The translations under genes and the position numbers were made by a program. From assembly GCF_001279695.1 (NCBI RefSeq), contig NZ_LGDD01000305.1:1-58766 (forward strand): DNA of 58,766 nucleotides. Reading direction: 5' to 3'. Positions 17,089 through 27,320 of this stretch are shown in pieces. The notes beneath the pieces are model-generated. The model was not told the origin of the DNA. It saw nothing but the letters and a program-made list of their open reading frames with translations, and searched no databases. Origin of the DNA: Streptomyces sp. WM6378. Lineage in GTDB: Bacteria; Actinomycetota; Actinomycetes; Streptomycetales; Streptomycetaceae. Numbering within the stretch: position 1 is the first letter of the stretch; the number at the start of each line of letters is the position of its first letter.

Positions 17089-17560
17089 CTATTGCGCGCT
17101 CGAAGCGCAGCCCTCGCAGAGTGCCGTCTGAGCGGCGGACGTCATGTCGTCGTTCTGGGCGTCCGTGCCGCCCGGGTAGAGGTTCACCATGGCCGTGGCC
17201 TGCCTGCCGTCGACCGTGGCAGCCCCCGTCGTCTGGTAGCCGGGGATGCTGTCGTCGTGCCCCCAGGCGAGGCCGCCGCAGGCATGAGTATGCCGGCCAG
17301 CAGGTAACCCGTGTTGGAGTAGCTCCAGCCGATGCCGGACTGAAGGCCGGAGGATGGGCGAGCGCGAGTTTCGCGGGGGCGCGGGTGTCGTGGTGCGCCA
17401 GTGGGTCGTTGAGGACGTCCTCCGGCTTGAGGTAGTCCAAGTAGTCGGGGATGCCGCTGGTGTGCTGGAGGAGCTGACGGATCGTGATCCTGCGTCCGTC
17501 GTTGCCGTGGCCGCGGACGACGCCGTCAGGGCGCTTGGCCCAGCACGTCTTCCTCTCCAC
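17089..17560 (-). pseudogene. Decayed serine hydrolase (beta-lactamase / D-Ala-D-Ala carboxypeptidase family)
   Basis: Pieces of a secreted serine hydrolase lie in different frames on the minus strand. First comes DGVVRGHGNDGRRITIRQLL with QHTSGIPDYLDYL, then GIGWSYSNTGYLLAGILMP in another frame (the YSN motif of class C-type enzymes), and finally a C-terminus MVNLYPGGTDAQNDDM ending in a TAG at 17089-17091. The N-terminal signal peptide and the catalytic SxxK region are missing and at least two frame changes are needed. The gene must be inactive if the assembly is right. Intact relatives are usually about 380-400 residues. Confidence 0.75.
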
Positions 17561-17569
17561 GGACGGCAT

Positions 17570-18346
17570 GGGTCTTCTCTTCTATGCTCAGTAGTCCAGC
17601 GATGAGGACCACCTGGCCTGGGCGCGCGCCCGTCGCGCCGATGTAGCCAGCCGCATCGATAGGCTCGTACCGGGGATCGAGCGTCCCGGGCTCAACGCAG
17701 CGTGATGCACGATGCGGCGCGCCGTCTGGCATCTTCGTGGTGAGCAGGACGGCAGTGAGCGACTTGCAGGGACGTGGCTGGGCCGGCTCCGGGCCTGCTC
17801 GCCGCACACGTCCACCTGACATCCAGCGATGAACGCGCGATCGCCTTCACCGAGTGGGCCGACGCCCGTCTCCCACGACGAAACCCCGCCCGACCGAACC
17901 GTCTTCCAAGCGGTACACACTCCACCACTCGTTCCGTCAGGACGGCGCATCGCTCAGGGACACCCATGGCGTTGGTCGCCTATGACCCGCCGTTGATCTG
18001 CGGCCGGAGACGGTCGTAGGCCCACACCGCGAGGATGGTCGGGGTGGTCGTCCGGATCGTGCGGCGCTGTTCGGGGACGAAGTTCTCGCGCAGGCCGGAC
18101 GACCCTCACGAACGCGGCCTGACCCAAATTGGATCTGGACGCCACCGTGTTCCTCGTGGACGCAGAACGGCGCCATGACGAGCAGTAGTTGGTCGTGTTG
18201 CAGCGCCGAAGGTGCCTCCACACGATCGGCCAGTGCTTGTACGCCGTTTCGGCGTCCCGGGTGACCGATACCCATGAAAAGTTCCAGCGTCCGTCGTCGC
18301 CGTGGTTGGGTGCTTGGGGTCGTCGAGAAGGTTGAGGTTGTGGGGC
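17570..18346. other. No intact gene seen
   Basis: A 780-nt interval with fragmentary open frames on both strands. A minus-strand piece near 17.6-17.7 kb (GYIGATGARPGQVVLIAG) looks faintly like an oxidoreductase remnant, but I cannot assign it. Confidence 0.35.
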
Positions 18347-19024
18347 ATGCCCGAGTTCGTACCGGCTGATGAGCGCACACGACGGGTGGTTGAGGCTGTG
18401 TCGGGCGGGAAGCTTCCGTCGGTCGCCCGGGTCTCTGAGGTGACGTTGTGGGGTGTGCGGGTGGTGTTGGTGTACCGGCTCGACGAGGCGGAACACGCCC
18501 GGCGAGACGCATTGAACGCCGAGCCTCTCAATGATCTGTGGCTGCTGGAGACCCTGTTGAAGCTGCCCGTGGGCAGGCCGGTGCCGCTGGCTAACTTGGA
18601 AGGCAGGGACCGGCGTCGGCTGTCCAAGGGGTGGCCGGCCGGAACGGCGGAGCAGCGCGGGGACATGGTGGAGCGGGTGGCGACACTGCCGCTGTGGGTG
18701 GATCTGGCCGTGGTGTGCAGCGAAACCGCGAGCTTGGAGGCATTGCACGTGATGCCGTTCGGCGCATACGCGCCACAGGCCATCTGGCTGGACTGCCTGT
18801 CGGCGGGCTCGGAGCAGTTGCTGGAGGAGGCGGCTCGATTCAGCACGGGGGTCGTGCACTGGCAGAACGCCGGTGAACCGAAGGTGCTGGTTCCCGTGCA
18901 GCCTCTAGCGGACGTGACCATTACGGCGGCCGGCTGGCGGTTCACGGAGCATGCCTATGAGCAAGTATCGGGTCGGGTTGGGGGACCTGGGGAAGTCAGT
19001 CCACTGCGATCGCCCACTGCATGA
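18347..19024 (+). CDS. Hypothetical protein, tail-to-tail with a TGT-like gene
   Basis: A 225-residue soluble protein starting MPEFVPADERTRRVVEAVSG. It is rich in charged helices and short strands (VTLWGVRVVLVYRL, VDLAVVCSETASLEAL), with no signal peptide, membrane segment or motif I know. Steady coding character and a plausible ATG support it. Its last 29 nt overlap the 3' end of the opposite gene, so the two stops interlock. The neighbour and its phylogenetic co-occurrence would be the best clue to function. Confidence 0.55.
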   Translation: MPEFVPADERTRRVVEAVSGGKLPSVARVSEVTLWGVRVVLVYRLDEAEHARRDALNAEPLNDLWLLETLLKLPVGRPVPLANLEGRDRRRLSKGWPAGTAEQRGDMVERVATLPLWVDLAVVCSETASLEALHVMPFGAYAPQAIWLDCLSAGSEQLLEEAARFSTGVVHWQNAGEPKVLVPVQPLADVTITAAGWRFTEHAYEQVSGRVGGPGEVSPLRSPTA

Positions 19025-20129
19025 GGGCGGCGGGGGGTTCAGGGGTCTTGGCGAGCCTCCATCGGAGCACTATTTCTCCCCGGTCGTCGATGGCTTTCCA
19101 GCAGCGCTTCTGCCACAGCCTTCGGCGCTGAGGGCCTGCTGGCGTTCTCTGCAGTTCTTGCGCCCAGGGCAGCCAGGTGGCGACGTTGTGCCGGTCGGCG
19201 GCCTGGATGTCTTCTTCGTCATCGCTGAAGCGGGCGAGGCTGAGGCCGTTGCAGGCGTCGCAGTGGCACTCGGGTGCGTCGGAGAATCCGTAGAGGTGGG
19301 CGAGTTGGTCGCCGTGGAAGTACTCCATCAGGACGGGGTGCAGGACGCGGGCGCGGCGCTTGCCAGAGGGGTTGGCGCCGGGCGTCCCGGCTGCTCCCGG
19401 TGGGCGGAAGGTGCGGCAGGCTGGCTGAACCCCGATGGAGACGAACGTCGCGCCGTGAGCGAGGGCGTCGAGTCCGGCAAGCCCGGTCCGGATGAGGCCA
19501 ACACTGTCGATGCGGGACATGAGTGCACGCAAGCGCAGGGCGGTCTCCCGCTGCGGGAGCGGCTCGTCGACAGATCCGAGCGCGATGGCTTTGAGGTGAG
19601 GTACCCGGTTGAGGGTGCGGATCAGGAAGCTGACCGCGTCGTCGCTCTGAAGCCACCGGGCGTCGAGCGGGACGGTGAAGATGACGGAATCGGAATCGAG
19701 TTGCTGCATGCGGCGGGTGGCTGCCGCGACGGCTCCGGTGTCTCCTGGCTCGAAGCACCGTGTGGGGGTGAGGACGGCGGTCACGCCGACGTCGAGTTGT
19801 TCGGATCCTGGGTACCTTGTGGCATCCGGCTCGGGGTAGAGACCTGGCGATGCGGAACGCGGCCGTTCCTGCAGGAAGGACTCCTGGGTGCTGGCCGTGT
19901 GCTGTTCGTACAAGGCCGGGTCGAGTAGCAGCGCTTCGTCTACGAGGTGACGCTGCGCGTCCTTGGATTGTGCGAGAGCTTTGGTGCCGCAGAGGATGAT
20001 CCCGCCGAAGGCAGTGCCATCGTCTGTCGGCGGCTCTGCGGTACGTGTGTGGAGCAGGACCTTGTCGCCCAGGGCCTGCCGGGCGGGCCGTCTCGGCCCG
20101 GATAAGCCGTCGTTCTCGTACCCCGTCAT
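18996..20129 (-). CDS. Putative TGT/DpdA-like zinc TIM-barrel protein
   Basis: A 377-residue protein, unnamed by me from overall sequence. Near its C-terminal third it has ECHCDACNG, a CxCxxC arrangement, followed 21 residues later by DRHNVATWL. The spacing resembles the CxCxxC...HN zinc site of tRNA-guanine transglycosylases and their DpdA paralogues that insert 7-deazaguanines into DNA. The middle part (RTLNRVPHLKAIALGS and IDSVGLIRTGLAGLDALAHG) reads like alternating beta-alpha units of a TIM barrel. A role in base exchange is therefore possible but unproven; any zinc enzyme is the cautious call. The ATG at 20129 has a GGGGGA box. It converges on the hypothetical at 18347-19024. Confidence 0.55.
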   Translation of the reverse strand: MTGYENDGLSGPRRPARQALGDKVLLHTRTAEPPTDDGTAFGGIILCGTKALAQSKDAQRHLVDEALLLDPALYEQHTASTQESFLQERPRSASPGLYPEPDATRYPGSEQLDVGVTAVLTPTRCFEPGDTGAVAAATRRMQQLDSDSVIFTVPLDARWLQSDDAVSFLIRTLNRVPHLKAIALGSVDEPLPQRETALRLRALMSRIDSVGLIRTGLAGLDALAHGATFVSIGVQPACRTFRPPGAAGTPGANPSGKRRARVLHPVLMEYFHGDQLAHLYGFSDAPECHCDACNGLSLARFSDDEEDIQAADRHNVATWLPWAQELQRTPAGPQRRRLWQKRCWKAIDDRGEIVLRWRLAKTPEPPAALMQWAIAVD

Positions 20130-20700
20130 CCGCTGTCCCCCCGGCACGGATCGAGCTACACCTCAACGTATTACAGAGTGCAACGGGCCGATGACTCTGG
20201 CAAGAGCGCGTGCCTTGGGAACAGGACCGCGAATGTTGCGCTCCTGTCCCCCGCGCACGCTTCAGTCCCAGACGGCTTTGGCCGGCGTCCTGCCCAGTTT
20301 GGGGTCGAGCCGGAACAGGACTTCGCGTTCGCGTTCGCGGGTCACTCCTATGGCGATCTGACAGGAACGGGCAGCCATACCGTGGCAGGAACTCCCCTGC
20401 CAGGAAGACCATTCGACAGGCGCCCCGTCATCGGCAATGACTGGCCTCATGTTCCGGCACGCCTTCCTCGCAGCTCCGTCCGCAGTCGCGGACGCTGCTC
20501 AGGCCGCCGTCTTCCAGACCGATTCCGCGGCTGATTTCCTCATCTACTCTTTCGATGGCGCCCGAAGCTGACCCTCCCCGGACACTCCGGCGGACCCCGC
20601 GTGGGGAGGGTCGGACCAGCCCAGGGGCTCCCGTCTCCCACCGCTCATCCACGAGCCCGGCGGTCGAGACCGTTGCTTCGAGTTGAACCAGGGAAGAGCC
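20130..20700. other. Intergenic region upstream of tuf3-like gene
   Basis: About 570 nt. A minus-strand frame at 20262-20450 (62 aa, ending LFRLDPKLGRTPAKAVWD) might be a small gene, but it lacks a clear ribosome site and known relatives. Otherwise this is probably the leader and promoter of the tuf3-like gene. Confidence 0.35.
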
Positions 20701-21877
<1,177 letters not shown>

Positions 21878-21921
21878 CGGCTGGCGGTCAGGGGCCTGAG
21901 GGCGTCTGCCACGGCATCTCC

Positions 21922-23403
21922 TCAGCGATTGTGGGGGCCATACGGACTCCAGCCGTGCAGGAAGGGTTCCAGGTCACTGGGCCGGGGCTCGGGCACCTTG
22001 GGCATGCGAAGCGGTCGGGTGAGCGGATCGAGCGACCGTACGTGGTTCGTCGCCCAAGACAGCCAGGCCTCGGCGTCGGCTCGTTCTGCGCCGTCCGGTA
22101 GGCCTTCGATACGGTCGCGTGCAGCCGTCAAGTACGCGGTGAGCCGTGTGGCCTGCCGCCACGCCTTCTCCTGTTGTCCCAGCACTCTGACGCGGTAGGC
22201 CTCGGCGTAGTCGGCGTGGGCCTGCCGCATCGCCGCTTCCCATCGGAGCCGCTTGAGCCGGGCCTGTTCCTCGTCTTCGGCTCGCTGCCGTTCGGCAGCC
22301 AGGCCCCGCAGGTCCACTTCCTGCAGGATTTCCGGAAGTTGGACTGCCAAGGAGCGGTCGGCGGTGTCTGCCCAGACGGACTGGCGGTGGGTGATCCCCC
22401 CGTTGAGGGTGATGGTGAGCCGGTCGGAAGCCGAGTAGTCGTGCGCGGGAACCTTGACCCAGGAGTAGCGCTTGGCGTCGGCGAGTTCCTGGGGCGTGGG
22501 CACATGCTCCGTCCGGTCCTGTTCCTGCCCGAAGGAGACAACGCACTGCTGGCCGTGAGCCGTGATGGTGAAGAGTCCAGCGGCGTCCGATCTGCGTGAG
22601 CGACGTCCGCGGTGTTCGCCAGTGGCGAGTTGAACCTTGTACCCGCGGCGCTCGGCCTCCGTCACGATGGCTTGGACGAGGCGCAGCGCCCGTTGCTGGA
22701 CGGATTTACTCAAGTGCAGGGCGGGTTCACCGTCCTGCAGCGTGGCCACGATGGCATGCGGCTTGTGGAGTCGCTCCGGAACAGGGACCGGGTCCAGGAC
22801 CGCCAGCTTCCACGCCGGGATGTCTTGGATGGTGATCTCATAGCCCCCTGCTCGCCAGCCGTCTACCAGCTCCTTCCCTGCGGGCAGCTTTCCGCATCGC
22901 TGCGCCGACCTGATCCGCGCCGGCCAGTTGGGAGCGCCTGCCCCGTATTTCTGTTTGATCACGAGTGAGCCGCCGGCCGCCAAGACATCGTCGATGAGCT
23001 GCTCGCCAAGAGTCTTCTTCTGCTGCTTCGGCGCTGCTCGCGGCGTTTGTGCAGCGCTCGCCCCGGATTCAAGGACGGAGGGCTCATCAGGGACGGGGGC
23101 GGGCAGGGGGCTGGGGCTGGGCGCGGCCGCTGACGGAGTCGCCATGGTCCTGGCGCGCCGTGCTGTCTGGTCCTGTCGCGGTTCGGATGCGGGATAGGTC
23201 CCGTGTTCCAGGTAATGACGACCCGTAGCCGTGGTCTCCGCGCTCCACACTCCACGATGTCTGGCGATCTTCGCCAGCCCGCGGTTCTGAAGCGCCTGCG
23301 CACTCATCTTGTAGGTGACGTCGTGCCACACCCCGGCTGGGCAGCCATCAGCAATCCAGCGGAGCACGTCCCTTTGCCGCTCGTTGAGTGGTCTCTTCGC
23401 CAT
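21922..23403 (-). CDS. Conserved hypothetical with N-terminal HTH-like region
   Basis: A 493-residue protein. Residues 1-60 (MAKRPLNERQRDVLRWIADG, ALQNRGLAKIARHRGVWSAE) look like a winged-helix module. They are followed by a Pro/Ser/Ala-rich linker, a globular middle with IKQKYGAGAPNWPARIRSAQ and VPVPERLHKPHAIVA, and a C-terminal coiled-coil-like Arg/Glu/Ala-rich stretch (LAAERQRAEDEEQARLKRLR). I do not recognise a named family; proteins of this shape are frequent in streptomycete mobile segments. The ATG at 23403 has AGGAGC upstream. It lies 71 nt downstream of a second hypothetical on the same strand. Confidence 0.75.
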   Translation of the reverse strand: MAKRPLNERQRDVLRWIADGCPAGVWHDVTYKMSAQALQNRGLAKIARHRGVWSAETTATGRHYLEHGTYPASEPRQDQTARRARTMATPSAAAPSPSPLPAPVPDEPSVLESGASAAQTPRAAPKQQKKTLGEQLIDDVLAAGGSLVIKQKYGAGAPNWPARIRSAQRCGKLPAGKELVDGWRAGGYEITIQDIPAWKLAVLDPVPVPERLHKPHAIVATLQDGEPALHLSKSVQQRALRLVQAIVTEAERRGYKVQLATGEHRGRRSRRSDAAGLFTITAHGQQCVVSFGQEQDRTEHVPTPQELADAKRYSWVKVPAHDYSASDRLTITLNGGITHRQSVWADTADRSLAVQLPEILQEVDLRGLAAERQRAEDEEQARLKRLRWEAAMRQAHADYAEAYRVRVLGQQEKAWRQATRLTAYLTAARDRIEGLPDGAERADAEAWLSWATNHVRSLDPLTRPLRMPKVPEPRPSDLEPFLHGWSPYGPHNR

Positions 23404-23474
23404 CACTTGCTCCTGCTCACGTGATGCGGACGACAATCCGCTCGACAGAAATCCGATCCTGGCCCATGCCTGGC

Positions 23475-24335
23475 TCACCCAGGTGGCGTCATCCTGCGGA
23501 ACGCCTCGACAGGAATCTCGAACTCCGCCTCGATCTTCGTGGCGTCCTTGCCCCTGCCCGCTTGCCGGAGCATGCCGACGGCCTGCTCGACGATCCTGCC
23601 GAGCCTCAGGACCTCGGCACGCAGGACGTGGATTTCAGCGAAGGCCTCGGCGGCTTCCGCGCCGCACCACTGCCGTACGAGATCGCGTGCGGGGCTGAAC
23701 TCCCTGTCGGCCTTGGCGCAGATCTCCGGGCTGAAGTGATGCCCCTCCCGTTTGCCCCGGCCTGGACTGTAGGAACCGTAGATCGCTTCGCGCTGCGCCT
23801 GCCGCTCAGCCTGTTCCACGTCTTTCATGACACGCTCCGTGTGCAGGGCGGCGCCCTTGCGGGCACACGCCAGTGTTACGGGCCAGGGCGCCACCGCGCT
23901 CCCATCGTCATGCAGCACCGTCAGCGAGTCACGGGTGAAAAACTCTGCGTTCTCCTCCAGCGCCTCCGCGAACGCCGCCAGGTCATGTACGTACAAGACC
24001 CCCTCGTCGTGCCGCGAATAGCCGATGCTCGCCAGTTCCTCCCAAGGGCAGGCTTCGAAGACGATATCCGCCGCGCGGCACTCGGGGGCATCGCGCGACG
24101 GCGTAGCGGCTCGCAGGGCTTTCCAGCGGCATTCTTCCGCCAGCCAGTGGTCGGCTTGCTCCCACGGAACGCGCAACTGCGAACGTGGCACCCAGCCTTC
24201 ACGGCCCTCGTCCTCGTCCGCGGTGAAGCGGATCTTGACACGCGGCGGGCGCTGGGTGCCGATACGCAGCACTTCCACACGAGCGACGGGGTCGTTTGCC
24301 CGCGCGCGGTGCGCCCAAAACTCTCCTGTCTCCAT
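23475..24335 (-). CDS. Conserved hypothetical protein
   Basis: A 286-residue soluble protein that starts METGEFWAHRARANDPVARV, with a small beta-rich N-terminal part (VEVLRIGTQRPPRVKIRFTA, EGREGWVPRSQLRVPW) and helical remainder ending EFEIPVEAFRRMTPPG. No catalytic motif is evident. The ATG at 24335 has GGGAGGA eight bases upstream, so the longer in-frame extension is rejected. It probably forms a two-gene operon with the next gene. Confidence 0.75.
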   Translation of the reverse strand: METGEFWAHRARANDPVARVEVLRIGTQRPPRVKIRFTADEDEGREGWVPRSQLRVPWEQADHWLAEECRWKALRAATPSRDAPECRAADIVFEACPWEELASIGYSRHDEGVLYVHDLAAFAEALEENAEFFTRDSLTVLHDDGSAVAPWPVTLACARKGAALHTERVMKDVEQAERQAQREAIYGSYSPGRGKREGHHFSPEICAKADREFSPARDLVRQWCGAEAAEAFAEIHVLRAEVLRLGRIVEQAVGMLRQAGRGKDATKIEAEFEIPVEAFRRMTPPG

Positions 24336-24764
24336 CACCGTTCCTCCCCTGCGAGTCCGTCTATGAAGACGCTCATTCAGGATGGCAGTGGTGATGCTAT
24401 TGCGGGTGTCGGGGCGGGTTATGGGGTAGCCGGGCGCGGAGAGCGGAGAGGTCCTTGGGGATGGTCTAGGCAGGGATGTTGAGGTAGACGACCAGGTGGC
24501 GTCCACGACGCAGCGACCGCGCCGAGTTCAGCCCTTCCGAGGACTCTTCGGTGCGAAATCGGCCATCAGATCCACGTGCGGTGCTGCAAAAACGCGCCGT
24601 GGGTGTGGACGGCGCGCGGGATGTAGAGGCACTGGTGAAGAGGCAGTATTCGATCCCTGCACTATTCGCGCAGCGGTCCGCGGCAGATGGTGCGCCCAGC
24701 CCGCCGGATCGTCGATGCGGGAGCTACCTGCGATCCCTCCTAGGCCGTTGTCCAGGAAAGCCCG
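24336..24764. other. No gene seen
   Basis: A 430-nt interval upstream of the hypothetical operon and downstream of the GNAT gene. Probable promoter for the leftward pair; no supported coding frame. Confidence 0.4.
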
Positions 24765-25652
24765 TCATCCGGCCTCTGGTGCGCCGTAGGAGAACCTGTA
24801 TCCGGCGAAGTCCGCGACATGGACGTACCCGATACGCTGGTAGAGGGCGTTGCTCGTGGGGTTGTCCGGGTCTGTGAACAGGACAACGTCCGTCGCCCCT
24901 GCGGCCTGCGCGGCCCTGCTCGCCTCGACCGTCACAGCTCCCGCGTAGCCGCGGCCGCGGAGGTGGGCAGGGGTGTAGACGGGGTCCACCCGGACCATGC
25001 CGCCGACGACCGAGGTCGAGGCCGCCATCGAGACGGGGTTGCCCTCCGGGGTCTCCCAGAACGTGAAGTGCCTGTCGCCGAAACGTGAGTCGTCCCAGGA
25101 GCCGACGTCGATCAGGTCGATGGAGTGCTGCTCCCCGACGTCGACGCAGAAGTCGCGGCACCAGCGCACGATCTGGTCGCGGTCCTTACCGCTCGTGAGG
25201 CGGCCCTGGCCCTCCGGGCGCGGCTGCGGTGGGGTGAGCGTGCCGAGACGGTAGAGATGCGTTCGCCAGAAAAGTACCGACGCCGCGCCCGTGTGCTTCT
25301 GCCATGACTCGGAGAAGGCGCCAGCGGTGTCGTGGTCCGCAATGACGTTGGCGGGTGAGTGACCGAGGCCGGCCAGGTGTGCAGCGAGGGCATCGGTCTG
25401 CTCGGCAGAGAGAGGCGTGATGCCCAAGCGTCCGAGGGGGGTGAGATAGAAGATCGCACGGACCTCGCCCCGTGACTCCAGTCGGCCGAAAACGGCGGCT
25501 TCGGCGTCCTGATCGGCCGCCCCGTGTGTCCGCAGCTTCTCGATGTCCGTCAGCGGCGTGTTGTGCAGAGCGGCGCGCGAGCGCAGGAAGTGCCCGGCTC
25601 GGGCAAGGAAGGCGTCGATGTCCTGGGTGAGGTGCCAGTCGTCCGGGAGCAT
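24765..25652 (-). CDS. GNAT-family N-acetyltransferase
   Basis: A 295-residue protein with a C-terminal GNAT domain: VDPVYTPAHLRGRGYAGAVT is the acetyl-CoA-binding motif A (RxxGxG/A type, residues about 225-244), followed by ATDVVLFTDPDNPTSNALYQ and RIGYVHVADFAGYRF, the closing strands. The N-terminal 140 residues form a second, degenerate GNAT-like lobe with FWRTHLYRLGTLTPPQ at its end. It probably acetylates a small molecule or an alpha-amino group; the acceptor is unknown. It follows an integrase remnant, so it may be cargo of a lost element. Confidence 0.8.
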   Translation of the reverse strand: MLPDDWHLTQDIDAFLARAGHFLRSRAALHNTPLTDIEKLRTHGAADQDAEAAVFGRLESRGEVRAIFYLTPLGRLGITPLSAEQTDALAAHLAGLGHSPANVIADHDTAGAFSESWQKHTGAASVLFWRTHLYRLGTLTPPQPRPEGQGRLTSGKDRDQIVRWCRDFCVDVGEQHSIDLIDVGSWDDSRFGDRHFTFWETPEGNPVSMAASTSVVGGMVRVDPVYTPAHLRGRGYAGAVTVEASRAAQAAGATDVVLFTDPDNPTSNALYQRIGYVHVADFAGYRFSYGAPEAG

Positions 25653-25775
25653 GCCTCATGATCCCGGACGACCTCGACCTCGGGACCGCTCCTTCAACGC
25701 CTTTCAGCCACGTCCCGTTCCCCTCGTCCAGCGCGGCGCCTACGGGTGCTGCAGGGGTGCTGGCCCGGGATACAG

Positions 25776-26022
25776 CTAAATCCCGTACGGTGATCTCGCC
25801 GCGCTTGGGGGCGAGGCAGAGACCCTCGTACTTGTCGTGATCGAGATTCGCGGCGAAGGCCTCTGCCTGGAACTTCTTCGGGAAACTCGGCTGGCGTTCG
25901 GGCGATGCGGGTTCGCCGTGTTCGCGGTAGCGGACGGTCTACGGGTGCCCGCAGCGGGGCTTGTCACAGGGGAAGTTGACGTTTCGCTTGTCGCTCTTGC
26001 ATCGCTGATAGAACGTGGCCAC
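25776..26022 (-). pseudogene. Integrase (tyrosine recombinase) N-terminal remnant
   Basis: The minus strand encodes the N-terminal arm-binding region of an actinobacterial phage/ICE integrase: VATFYQRCKSDKRN, then after an in-frame TAG (25939-25941) TVRYREHGEPASPERQPSFP and KKFQAEAFAANLDHDKYEG with LAPKRGEITVRD. Homology-like sequence stops near 25785. The whole catalytic domain (R-H-R-Y) is missing, leaving about 70 of some 400 codons. It lies 31 nt after the excisionase remnant, in the normal xis-int order. Confidence 0.7.
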
Positions 26023-26053
26023 CAGGCCTACTCCCGCGGTCCGGGCACCGGCC

Positions 26054-26261
26054 TCACCCGTAGTGCTCGTCCAGGTAGATCACAATGTCGCGTTCGCGGA
26101 ACCGCAGGAGACGCCCCACCTTCTGGGGCTTGAGTCCCCAGGCGCGGTACTTGTTCCTGACGGTGGCCTCACTGACCCTGAGCCACTCGGCGACCTCTTC
26201 GGGGGCAGCAGCCGCTTGCTCCCGCCGCGAGTCACACGCGCACCGCCCCCAGACCGTTCAT
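26054..26261 (-). pseudogene. Excisionase / MerR-like HTH remnant
   Basis: The frame ending at TGA 26054-26056 encodes EEVAEWLRVSEATVRNKYRA and LKPQKVGRLLRFRERDIVIY, a helix-turn-helix of the excisionase (HTH_17) family, but has no start codon. Its natural start MNGLGAVRV (ATG at 26261) and the connecting TRGGSKRLLPP are each in a different frame. Two indels are therefore needed to rebuild an intact 67-residue protein. Confidence 0.65.
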
Positions 26262-26411
26262 GACGTTCTCCTTCCGTGCTCGGATCAGGGCGTGCAGGCA
26301 TGGCGTAAGCAGGCTGGGCCGCCGTGCCGACCGGCGGCCATGGACGCTCCGCGTCGGGCGCGTCGTCAAGCGGTTCTTTCTCCTGGTCACAGCAGGTGCG
26401 CAGGAACCCGT

Positions 26412-27320
26412 TCATGCTTCCGGATGCGGGTTGCGGGTCCGGAGCAGCTGACGCAGCCGGACCTCGGCGAACGCGTGGAAGTCGGCGCGGAGGTCGATAC
26501 CGACTGCTCGGCGGCCCAGGCGCAGGGCGGCTTCAAGTGTGGTACCTGAGCCGCTGAACGGATCAAGCCTGACGGCGCCCGGCGGGCAGCCGGCAGCGAC
26601 ACACCGCGATGCGAGGCCGACGGGGAAGGCAGCCGTATGCGCATGGCGAGTTGGTCTCGTCGGGATGGTCCACACAGTGCCCGGATTACGGCCTTTGGTC
26701 TGCCGTCCCTCGGTCGGTGGCCAAGTGCCTCGGACAGTGTTGGGCTTGTTCGCGCTGTGGTGCGCCCGGCGGGACAGGGCGCGGTCGCCGGTGTAAGGCT
26801 GGCGGATGGCGTCGAGGTCGAAGTGGTATTGGCCGGTCTTTGTGAGGAAGTACACCGGCTCGTGTCTGCGGGCGAGGCGGTCGCGGCAGGACTCCGGGAT
26901 CGCGTTCGGCTTGGCCCAGACCGTCTCGTTACGGATCAGCCAGCCATCGCCCTGAAGAGCGAGCATGAGTCTCCAGCCCAGGCCCAGCAGCGACTTGACC
27001 GCAACCGGCGGCTGCCCCACGACAACGGTACGGCGGGCGGCCGAGCCGGTGGCGTACACATCGGCAATGTTCACGAAGCAGGTGCCGTCGTCGCGCAGCA
27101 CGCGGTGCACTTGGCGGAAGACCGCGCGCAGGGCGTCGAGGTAGGCGGCGGGGGTGTCCTCCTGACCGATCTGGCCCGCGCCCCAGTCCCGCATCGCGTA
27201 ATAGGGCGGGGATGTGACCACGCAGTCGACGCTGCTCTCCGGCAGGGCCGCGAGGACGGTGGCGGCGTCGCCGAGCAGCAGGGTGACGTGGTCGTCCTTG
27301 TGCCACACAGTCGGGTTCAT
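26412..27320 (-). CDS. Site-specific DNA methyltransferase (beta-class, TSPPY type)
   Basis: The 302-residue protein has the amino-methyltransferase catalytic motif IV VDCVVTSPPYYAMRDWG near residue 32-48 and the SAM-binding motif I DPFSGSGTTLEAALRLGRRA near residue 250. This order (IV before I) defines the beta class of N6-adenine/N4-cytosine methylases. VWAKPNAIPESCRDRLARRH with HEPVYFLTK is also typical. Start ATG 27320 overlaps the end of the next gene upstream by ATGA. No restriction endonuclease gene is adjacent, so this is probably an orphan or mobile-element protective methylase. Confidence 0.85.
   Translation of the reverse strand: MNPTVWHKDDHVTLLLGDAATVLAALPESSVDCVVTSPPYYAMRDWGAGQIGQEDTPAAYLDALRAVFRQVHRVLRDDGTCFVNIADVYATGSAARRTVVVGQPPVAVKSLLGLGWRLMLALQGDGWLIRNETVWAKPNAIPESCRDRLARRHEPVYFLTKTGQYHFDLDAIRQPYTGDRALSRRAHHSANKPNTVRGTWPPTEGRQTKGRNPGTVWTIPTRPTRHAHTAAFPVGLASRCVAAGCPPGAVRLDPFSGSGTTLEAALRLGRRAVGIDLRADFHAFAEVRLRQLLRTRNPHPEA

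Noticed and set aside
17590..17820. Possible oxidoreductase fragment on the minus strand
   Set aside because: A single short stretch (GYIGATGARPGQVVLIAG) is too weak to assign without an alignment.
20262..20450. 62-residue minus-strand frame upstream of tuf3
   Set aside because: Possible small gene, but there is no clear start site or recognisable family; kept only as a note on the interval.
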